Below are positions 1 to 4,856 of a DNA stretch of 5,768 nt, piece after piece (position 1 is the stretch's first letter; each line of letters begins with the position of its first letter). The notes beneath the pieces are model-generated. The model ran no database searches and was not told where the DNA came from. It worked only from the letters and a program-made list of their open reading frames with translations. A program made the translations under genes and the position numbers. Source of the DNA: Gammaproteobacteria bacterium (GTDB lineage: Bacteria > Pseudomonadota > Gammaproteobacteria > SZUA-229); NCBI GenBank assembly GCA_030641945.1, contig DAOWLL010000132.1:1-5768 (forward strand), written 5' to 3'.

Positions 1-828
1 AATCGAGACGGTCTCCTCGGAGTTTGCGATAACCGCTTCCATTAGCGCTGTTAGGCCACTGTTATCCTGTGCATTGATGTCGGCGCCATGTGTTAATAGC
101 ACCTTGACCATATCCGCCTGCCCACTGCCGGCAGCCCATATCAGGGGTGTGGCTCCGTCAGGGGTGGGTGCGTTGACCTGCGCGCCCTGCCTGATTAACA
201 GAGCTGCAATGTCCGGGTTCTTGCCACTATCAGCGGCATGGGTCAACGCTGCTTTACCTTTACTGTCGAGCCGCTTGATGCTGGCGCCGTTATGTACAAG
301 CAACTCGGCAGGACCAATATGTCCACGGTATGCTGCGATCATGAGCGCTGTGCGGCCATCCTTGTCAGTTGCATTGGGATCTGCGCCCTTGAACAGCAAC
401 TGGTCTACCATTTCAGACTGGTCGTATTGCGTGGCTAGCAGGAGTGCATTCAGGCCTGAACGTGTTCGCGTCTCGAGGTAGGCACCGCGCTCCAGCAACA
501 GTGCGGTCAGTTCCACCTGGCCATTTTCTGCGGCGTAGGTCAGTGCCGTGAGGCCAACGACAGTTTCTTTGTTGACGTTGGCACCCTGGGACAACAGGAT
601 GGATGTGGTTAGAATATTGCCGTTCTCCACCGCATTCATTAGCGCTGTTTTGCCAAACTGATTCGCTGCATTGACGTCGGCGCCGGCATCCAGCAAACGA
701 GTAATGGCTTCGTCGTCGTCAATGCTGGCCGCAATGCGCAACTCCTGGTTCAGTTCCTGCGTGTCATCAGCAACAACCGATAATGAAAACACAAGAAGTG
801 TGAGCAGTAGTGACAACCTAAGTGACAT
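1..828 (-). CDS. Secreted ankyrin-repeat protein, 3' end cut by window edge
   Basis: The frame is open from 828 to position 1 with no stop, giving 276 visible residues; the C-terminus lies outside the window. Residues 1-20 form a signal peptide (a leucine-rich core ending VVA before DD), so export to the periplasm or beyond is predicted. From about residue 25 there are seven ankyrin repeats of about 33 residues plus the start of an eighth (residue 257 on). They carry the usual signatures G-TAL--A and LL--GA-(V/I)N, for example LLDAGADVNAAN (45-56) and LLTHGADINAQDN (244-256). Ankyrin repeats mediate protein-protein contacts; no enzymatic domain is visible and the partner is unknown. The ATG at 828 has a purine-rich GAGAAAG stretch just upstream. 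An in-frame GTG at 840 would add MRKL and give a more basic n-region, so it is a real alternative. The start lies 51 bp (39 bp from the GTG) after the tetrahaem cytochrome gene, with no convincing terminator between, so co-transcription is plausible. Confidence 0.88.
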   Translation of the reverse strand, partial: MSLRLSLLLTLLVFSLSVVADDTQELNQELRIAASIDDDEAITRLLDAGADVNAANQFGKTALMNAVENGNILTTSILLSQGANVNKETVVGLTALTYAAENGQVELTALLLERGAYLETRTRSGLNALLLATQYDQSEMVDQLLFKGADPNATDKDGRTALMIAAYRGHIGPAELLVHNGASIKRLDSKGKAALTHAADSGKNPDIAALLIRQGAQVNAPTPDGATPLIWAAGSGQADMVKVLLTHGADINAQDNSGLTALMEAVIANSEETVSI

Positions 829-879
829 AAGCTTTCTCACGAGATCAGCATGCTTAATGTAATTATACCTGAAACAGGT

Positions 880-1461
880 TTATTCACTGGTATCTTCAGG
901 TTCATCCGGTAGTTCATGTGCAATACCCGTATGACAATCGATACAGGTTTCGCCCTGATCAACGGCTCTACTGTGTTTCTTTCGAGCACTGCGGTCCTGC
1001 TCACTCAAGTCCATACTTCCAAAGCTGTGGCAATTGCGGCATTCACGCGAGTCCGATGCCTTCATCGAATCCCACACGCGGTTGGCCAGTTCCCAGCGGT
1101 GTGCATTGAATTTTTCAGGTGTATCGATCTTTCCGGTAGCCTTGTACCAGAGCTCCCTGCTTGCCTTGATCTTGCGTATTACCTTGTAAACCCAGGGCCT
1201 GGGTACATGACAGTCAGCACAGGTGACCTGTACACCCGAGGGGTTCTTGAAGTGAATGGTGTCTTTATATTCCGCGTACGGATTATTTCTCATTTCATGG
1301 CAGGAGAGGCAGAACTCCAGGGTATTGGTCATTTCCAGCGCGGTGTTAAAACCACCCCATAAGATAATACCGGTAAAAATACCGATAATAAGTAGCACGA
1401 GAGTAGGCAGTGCGCTGATGCGCTGCCAGAGTCGTTTGAGCCATCCTCCATTATCAGACAT
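880..1461 (-). CDS. napC: NapC/NirT-family tetrahaem c-type cytochrome, membrane-anchored quinol dehydrogenase
   Basis: This 193-residue protein has one N-terminal membrane anchor (about residues 18-38) after a basic stretch, then a periplasmic domain with exactly four CXXCH haem sites: CLSCH (51-55), CADCH (81-85), CRNCH (141-145) and CIDCH (173-177). That layout and length are those of the NapC/NirT/NrfH family, which oxidises membrane quinol and passes electrons to periplasmic reductases. CHEM with Met57 near the first haem and His182 after the fourth are plausible haem or quinol-site residues. Nap genes upstream (napH, napB, napF) make NapC, donor to NapB, the best reading. However, it is separated from them by fccAB and a terminator, so a NirT- or CymA-like donor to other reductases cannot be excluded. 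The ATG at 1461 is chosen because the short basic N-terminus before the anchor is typical; the upstream ribosome site is weak (GGGTG, 9 nt away). Family assignment is certain; the gene name is less so. Confidence 0.9.
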   Translation of the reverse strand: MSDNGGWLKRLWQRISALPTLVLLIIGIFTGIILWGGFNTALEMTNTLEFCLSCHEMRNNPYAEYKDTIHFKNPSGVQVTCADCHVPRPWVYKVIRKIKASRELWYKATGKIDTPEKFNAHRWELANRVWDSMKASDSRECRNCHSFGSMDLSEQDRSARKKHSRAVDQGETCIDCHTGIAHELPDEPEDTSE

Positions 1462-1494
1462 GCTTTTTACACCCGACCTGATTTATTGAAGAAA

Positions 1495-1536
1495 ATCATA
1501 CAGGCAAAGATTTGATATTGACATGCGATAGATCAA
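1495..1536 (-). promoter_or_regulatory. Candidate promoter of the tetrahaem cytochrome gene with an FNR-like half-site
   Basis: Reading the minus strand, TATGAT at 1500-1495 matches the sigma-70 -10 consensus in five of six bases. No good -35 lies 17 bp upstream. Instead, TTGAT at 1536-1532 matches the left half of the FNR/Anr box (TTGAT-N4-ATCAA), and the 14-bp window it opens (1536-1523) would be centred near -41.5, the class II activator position. The right half (CGCAT) matches poorly, two of five bases. The placement is suggestive but the site is degenerate. Confidence 0.25.
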
Positions 1537-1596
1537 TAAATTGTGATACGAGGAAAATCTGGATCTGGGAAAAGCCGGATTAATCTTCGACCACAC

Positions 1597-1621
1597 AAAA
1601 AGGGTGCCCGAAGGCACCCTT
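1597..1621 (-). terminator. Rho-independent terminator after fccB
   Basis: On the minus strand a perfect 9-bp stem (AAGGGTGCC / GGCACCCTT) encloses a TTCG loop closed by C-G, the very stable UUCG tetraloop in RNA. It is followed by a run of T (five in all, two of them within the stem). An outer CCACA/TGTGG pairing at 1621-1625 and 1591-1595 could extend the stem with a bulge. The hairpin starts 33 nt after the fccB stop codon. On the plus strand no T-run follows the hairpin, so it acts in the minus direction only. It should end the fccAB transcript and separate it from the cytochrome gene downstream. Confidence 0.92.
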
Positions 1622-1654
1622 GTGGATAATGCGTATTATCCTGCTGGCTGGATG

Positions 1655-2968
1655 TTATTTGAATACATCCGAGGTTATGTTGTTGAACCAGCTATAGGCA
1701 TACTGCTGCTCGCGCGCCCTGAGCTCGGGATCGAATTCACTCGGTGTCAGGCCTCCAGAGCCCTTCACTTTGATGATCTTGCCTGCGCTCTCGTCATAAG
1801 CATACACTTTGGCGACAGAGATACCGTCACCGGGTGCAATAATGCTGTAGCAGGTGTTCACATACGAGGGCGTCGGTGCACCGTCGCCTTGCAACATGGC
1901 GACTACAGCTGCTGCACAGACCTTGGCTTGTGAGTTCGCGGCATATCCGGACTTGGGCATGGGTGAAGATATGCTTGAATCACCGACCACATGGATGTTT
2001 TTGTGGATTGTGGATTCAAAGGTCTTGCCATTGATCGGGCACCAGCCCTTGTCATTGGTCAGACCGGCGCTGAACGCTATCTTGCCAGCCTTTTGCGGTG
2101 GGATGATGTTGACCACGTCGCCCTTGAACTTGCCAGCTTTTGCAGTGACCGTTTTTGATCCCGCATCATAGGATGATACGGTGCCGCCGGCTTCACTGTT
2201 GATCCACTTGATCATACCGTCGCCGGTCGGGTTTTCCGGGTCATAGCCGAAGTGGCGTTGCCAACCCGCTTTAAACAGACCGAACTTGGAGAACTTCTTC
2301 TTCGGATCCAGGATGATAATGCTGGACTTGGGTTTGTGCTGCTGGAAGTAATGTGCGATCTGTGCAACCCGTTCATAGGGTCCAGGGGGACAGCGGAACG
2401 GATTGGTCGGCGGAACCATGACGAAGCTACCGCCATCTTTCATGCCCTCAAGTTGCTTACGCAAAGTGGCCGTCTGCGAGCCTGCCTTCCAGGCATGCGG
2501 GGTGTTCTCGGCAATCTTTGCATCATAACCCTCTATTGCGTCCCATTTAAAATCAATACCCGGTGCAACAATACAGCGGTCATAACTGAAGCTATCACCA
2601 CCGGCTGTTTTAACGACGCGCTTGTCTGCGTCAATCCCGGTTACCATGTCGTGCACAACATTCACACCATGTTTTGCCAGACCGGTATAACCAAACTTGA
2701 TGGAATCCAGGGTGCGCTCGCCGCTGAGAACCTCGTTACTCATGAAACAGGTGTAGTAATCCTTGTTGGCCTCAATGACCGTGACATCCACGGATGGATC
2801 CATCATACGGATATATTTAGCAGCCGTTGCGCCGCCAATACCGCCGCCCACTACGACGACTTTCTTTTTCGCACCGCCAATGGCAAAGCTGCCATATGAC
2901 ATGCTGGTGCCGGCAACTGCAGCAGCAATACCAGCCTTTAGAAATTTTCTACGTGTAAAATTACTCAT
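1655..2968 (-). CDS. fccB: Flavocytochrome c sulfide dehydrogenase, flavoprotein subunit
   Basis: FccB oxidises sulfide to sulfur species in the periplasm and passes electrons from its FAD to the FccA haems. The 437 residues begin with a twin-arginine signal, TRRKFLK (5-11) plus a hydrophobic stretch to about residue 30, so it is exported folded with FAD. The dinucleotide-binding motif VVVVGGGIGGATAA (37-50) opens the FAD domain. Cys74 in DYYTCF corresponds to the cysteine that binds FAD covalently in the Allochromatium enzyme. Cys193 in FRCPPGPYER and Cys373 in NTCYS correspond to the redox-active disulfide; the Cys74-Cys193 spacing of 119 equals that in Allochromatium (mature Cys42 and Cys161). 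Cys310 (GWCP) is a further cysteine conserved in the family. The segment HVVGDSSISSPMPKSGYAA (326-344) is the second FAD-contact region. The C-terminal FCSD domain is complete (QQYAYSWFNN, 421-430). The start follows fccA by 12 bp and has a GGGGA ribosome site. All catalytic residues are present and no truncation is seen. Confidence 0.97.
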   Translation of the reverse strand: MSNFTRRKFLKAGIAAAVAGTSMSYGSFAIGGAKKKVVVVGGGIGGATAAKYIRMMDPSVDVTVIEANKDYYTCFMSNEVLSGERTLDSIKFGYTGLAKHGVNVVHDMVTGIDADKRVVKTAGGDSFSYDRCIVAPGIDFKWDAIEGYDAKIAENTPHAWKAGSQTATLRKQLEGMKDGGSFVMVPPTNPFRCPPGPYERVAQIAHYFQQHKPKSSIIILDPKKKFSKFGLFKAGWQRHFGYDPENPTGDGMIKWINSEAGGTVSSYDAGSKTVTAKAGKFKGDVVNIIPPQKAGKIAFSAGLTNDKGWCPINGKTFESTIHKNIHVVGDSSISSPMPKSGYAANSQAKVCAAAVVAMLQGDGAPTPSYVNTCYSIIAPGDGISVAKVYAYDESAGKIIKVKGSGGLTPSEFDPELRAREQQYAYSWFNNITSDVFK

Positions 2969-2980
2969 GTCATCTTCCCC

Positions 2981-3583
2981 TTATTTCTGGCTGGCGTAGT
3001 ATTCAAGCAGATCTGCAAAGCCCTTGTCACCTACATCCTTTTGCAGTTTCTTGATCTTCTTGCCCATCTTCTTGCCATATTCACGCTTGCCGGACTTGTA
3101 GTCGGCCATGGTATAAGTCATGTAAGGCTTCCACTGACCAGCCAGCATACCGGAATCATCATCTTGATCTTCCGAGATGCCGGTGTCTCCATGACAGTTC
3201 TTACAGTATTTCTTGTGCAGCTTGGCGCCTCTTTTTGCCGCGGCGGCATCTGCCGTCTGGTTTGCCTTTACATATTCTTTATCTGCAAAGAACTTGGACA
3301 TGGCCTCGATTTCAGCTTCGCTATAGCCTTTGGCAATGCGCGCCATGATCGTCGTGTTACGCTTGTCTTCTTTGAACTCGTTCATTGCTTCGACAAAGTA
3401 ATCGTAATCTAGTCCCGCTATCGATGGGGTAGCAGGGCCATTACTGACGCCATTTGTACCATGACAACCGGCACAGGTGTTACCAAGCATGGCGCCACTA
3501 GGGCCGCTGCCAGCAAAAGATGCTGTAGTAAATACTAAACCACATGTTAACAATGCAGTTTTCAATATACTGGATTGCTTCAT
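2981..3583 (-). CDS. fccA: Flavocytochrome c sulfide dehydrogenase, dihaem cytochrome c subunit
   Basis: This is the electron-accepting partner of FccB: two c-type haems take electrons from the flavin and hand them to soluble periplasmic cytochromes. The 200-residue precursor has a Sec signal peptide (cleavage likely after SFA, residue 24). It has two class I haem sites, CAGCH (37-41) and CKNCH (127-131), about 90 residues apart as in a duplicated cytochrome c4-like fold. Met80 (TTIMARIAKGYS) and Met173 (GKKMGKK) are the likely sixth ligands. Segments such as PSIAGLDYD, IMARIAKGYS, LAGQWKPY and the terminal YYASQ closely resemble Allochromatium FccA, which separates it from generic c4 cytochromes. 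The lysine-rich stretch at 164-182 could be a docking surface (inference). The ATG at 3583 is set by a strong GGAGG at 3592-3588. The stop is 12 bp before fccB, so the two form an operon. Confidence 0.95.
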   Translation of the reverse strand: MKQSSILKTALLTCGLVFTTASFAGSGPSGAMLGNTCAGCHGTNGVSNGPATPSIAGLDYDYFVEAMNEFKEDKRNTTIMARIAKGYSEAEIEAMSKFFADKEYVKANQTADAAAAKRGAKLHKKYCKNCHGDTGISEDQDDDSGMLAGQWKPYMTYTMADYKSGKREYGKKMGKKIKKLQKDVGDKGFADLLEYYASQK

Positions 3584-3587
3584 AGTT

Positions 3588-3592
3588 CCTCC
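3588..3592 (-). promoter_or_regulatory. Strong ribosome binding site of fccA
   Basis: The minus strand reads GGAGG followed by AACT and then the ATG, a perfect Shine-Dalgarno core at short spacing. It fixes the fccA start and is stronger than the sites before napC or the ankyrin gene, in keeping with a highly translated cytochrome. Confidence 0.8.
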
Positions 3593-3608
3593 ATTAAGAT
3601 TTTTTCAT

Positions 3609-3653
3609 AATATAAACTCAGCTGTTATCTATTGTTTCAATAACAGCTGACAA
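3609..3653 (-). promoter_or_regulatory. Candidate fccAB promoter region
   Basis: This AT-rich stretch offers two overlapping sigma-70-like arrangements on the minus strand. One is TTGAAA (3640-3635) with TTTATA (3616-3611), spacer 18; the adjacent TATATT (3614-3609) is the better -10 by sequence but sits 20 bp away. The other is TTGTCA (3653-3648) with a poor -10 (TAGATA) inside the dyad. None is strong alone. No terminator is visible between napF and this point, so read-through from the nap operon is also possible. Confidence 0.28.
3618..3650. repeat. Perfect 11-bp inverted repeat upstream of fccA (possible operator or 5'-leader hairpin)
   Basis: TCAGCTGTTAT at 3618-3628 is the exact reverse complement of ATAACAGCTGA at 3640-3650, with an 11-nt spacer. 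Inside lies a smaller alternative hairpin, TATTG-TTT-CAATA (3630-3642). The repeat ends 34 nt before the fccA start. No T-run follows on either strand, so it does not look like an intrinsic terminator. If the TTGAAA/TTTATA promoter is used, the dyad covers the -35 element and spacer, where a repressor or activator dimer would bind. If transcription starts further upstream, it would fold as an RNA hairpin in the leader. The bound protein is unknown. Confidence 0.6.
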
Positions 3654-3803
3654 AAATACTTTTATTAATCAACGGCGTGTACATTAACTGTTCAAATTGA
3701 CTATGTCTATTTATTTTAATATTTCATATGCATAAGAACCTTCAGGCTGCTGTCTTTTTGTCATGAACTTAAGTACCCCGCAAGATAAAAGGGTTCATAT
3801 TGT
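3651..3803. other. AT-rich intergenic remainder between napF and the fccA dyad
   Basis: This part of the 220-bp gap holds no supportable gene. It contains scattered AT-rich stretches and short palindromes (ACTTAAGT near 3768, CATATG at 3725) but no GC-rich hairpin plus T-run on the minus strand, so no napF terminator is apparent. A TTGAT half-site on the minus strand (3670-3666) lacks a partner half. Confidence 0.5.
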
Positions 3804-4325
3804 TTAGCCAAACTGGATATCCAGCGCATTGACCGGGCATACCTGGATGCACATACCGCAACTGGTGCACAAGTTGTCTTGCATAACCAGCCGGCGCCGT
3901 TCGTCCATCTGCAAAGCCCTGACATCACATTTACCGATGCACGACATGCAAAACACGCCGTTCCATGCCAGGCAGGTTGCGGTATTAAGCTGTAAATCAC
4001 CAATGCTGGCCAATTCACGGTCATAACTTTCAATCGATGGACAGGCCTCTGCGCAATCACCGCAGAATGTACAGCCCGTTGTAGAAAACTGCAGCCAGGG
4101 TCGGCCAGCATGCGCATGGTCGTCCGGGTGTATCCGGACAATACCTTGTGGGCAGGCTGCAGCACATTCCTTATTACAGGTAGCGCAGGCCTCTATCACC
4201 GCCTGATGCCAGGGTGGTGCTGGCCCCAGTGCTTGCTGGCGTCGTTCGATGTTTTCACGTCCTTTCCTGGTCAGAAATGAACCTGTCAACAGGCCTCTTC
4301 TACCAATATCCGTCTGTTCTCTCAT
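3804..4325 (-). CDS. napF: Periplasmic nitrate reductase accessory ferredoxin-type protein NapF
   Basis: NapF is a cytoplasmic iron-sulfur protein thought to act on NapA maturation before its Tat export. With the start at 4325 it has 173 residues, near the 164 of E. coli NapF, and begins MREQTDIGRRGLLTG, matching the SRRGILTG opening of the E. coli protein. Four cysteine clusters are seen. The first is C47/C50/C54/C58-P, spaced CX2CX3CX3C, one residue longer than the usual CX2CX2CX3C. The second is C85/C88/C91/C95-P. The third is C118/C126/C129/C133, with the CX7CX2CX3C spacing characteristic of NapF. The fourth is C153/C156/C159/C163-P. A Met at 4340 in the same frame would add five residues, but it has no good ribosome site, whereas GGAGAG lies just before 4325. 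The gene follows napB by 63 bp and is last in the visible nap run; in E. coli it is first. Confidence 0.93.
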   Translation of the reverse strand: MREQTDIGRRGLLTGSFLTRKGRENIERRQQALGPAPPWHQAVIEACATCNKECAAACPQGIVRIHPDDHAHAGRPWLQFSTTGCTFCGDCAEACPSIESYDRELASIGDLQLNTATCLAWNGVFCMSCIGKCDVRALQMDERRRLVMQDNLCTSCGMCIQVCPVNALDIQFG

Positions 4326-4329
4326 CCGA

Positions 4330-4335
4330 CTCTCC
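4330..4335 (-). promoter_or_regulatory. Ribosome binding site that decides the napF start
   Basis: On the minus strand GGAGAG is followed by TCGG and then ATG at 4325. The in-frame ATG at 4340 has only AT-rich, non-complementary sequence before it, so the downstream start is preferred. Confidence 0.7.
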
Positions 4336-4388
4336 AGCATGCTAATGGCTGTTTCACGATCACCGGAAAAAGTGTATCCACAGGGATA

Positions 4389-4847
4389 TCAAAATGTATT
4401 TTCTACTAGCGGTTGCGCGTCAGATGCCGGTGCATGGCATAGCGTACAGGTATAAACTGCACCGGAAACCTCATCCTCGTCACCCGCTCCGCCAAAACCG
4501 CCATAGTGACTGTCAGGCATCGCAAGCTTTTTACCCTTGACGTATTCTCTACCCTGGATCTTGGGCTTGTCGTGGCATTCCATGCATTCATTAGTTTCCA
4601 TGGTTATCGGTAAATACTCTGCGACTGTGTGTGGAACCAGAGGTGGTGCGGTGTAGTATGACTTGGCAATACGGTCACTTTTGCCAGCTTCGGCTGTCGG
4701 ATAGTCATAGGTACTGGGTGAGGGATCACCAAATACACCGTCCATACCGATACCAATATCGGTCTCATCAACAGAGCCAGTTGTTTGGCAACCGGCTATG
4801 CCGACAGCGCTTAAAAGGGTGCTGATAAATAGGATCTTGATTTTCAT
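4389..4847 (-). CDS. napB: Periplasmic nitrate reductase dihaem cytochrome c subunit NapB, predicted lipoprotein
   Basis: NapB receives electrons from NapC or NapGH and passes them to the molybdenum subunit NapA. The 152 residues carry two CXXCH sites, CMECH (88-92) and CTLCH (134-138), with the NapB-specific context PPLVPHTVAEYLP (68-80), where His73 is a likely axial ligand, and SHY with His114 as the other. The ending QPLVENTF matches the TAPIVGNTF region of E. coli NapB, after which E. coli continues a few residues. The N-terminus (MKIKILFISTLLSAVGIAGC) has a basic start, a short hydrophobic core and IAGC at 17-20, which fits a lipobox. NapB is usually a soluble exported protein, so lipid anchoring at Cys20 would be unusual. 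A flexible Asp/Gly/Ser-rich linker (about 21-48) follows, as expected for a tethered domain. The start has GGAGAG upstream and lies 9 bp after the napH stop, so the two are co-transcribed. Confidence 0.95.
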   Translation of the reverse strand: MKIKILFISTLLSAVGIAGCQTTGSVDETDIGIGMDGVFGDPSPSTYDYPTAEAGKSDRIAKSYYTAPPLVPHTVAEYLPITMETNECMECHDKPKIQGREYVKGKKLAMPDSHYGGFGGAGDEDEVSGAVYTCTLCHAPASDAQPLVENTF

Positions 4848-4856
4848 GTTGCTCTC

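Noticed and set aside
74..481. Plus-strand open frame of 135 codons
   Set aside because: It is the complement of the ankyrin gene, whose minus-strand frame is fully open and carries clear ankyrin motifs.
867..879. Small inverted repeat ACCTG-AAA-CAGGT at the end of the tetrahaem cytochrome gene
   Set aside because: Only five base pairs with a three-base loop and no T-run; too weak to call a terminator.
2252..2899. Plus-strand open frame of 215 codons
   Set aside because: Lies wholly opposite fccB, shows no recognisable domain, and fccB motifs account for the region.
2981..3583. Generic cytochrome c4 instead of FccA
   Set aside because: It is 12 bp upstream of fccB and has segments closely resembling the Allochromatium FccA subunit, so FccA is the better name.
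3618..3650. The fccA upstream dyad as a terminator for napF
   Set aside because: AT-rich lower stem, 11-nt loop and no T-run on the minus strand; it is also more than 150 bp past the napF stop.
3666..3670. TTGAT half-site on the minus strand upstream of fccA as an FNR box
   Set aside because: The opposite half (AAAAG) does not match ATCAA, and the site is far from any good promoter.
3761..4165. Minus-strand frame of 134 codons overlapping napF
   Set aside because: Out-of-frame shadow of napF, whose four cysteine clusters show which frame is real.
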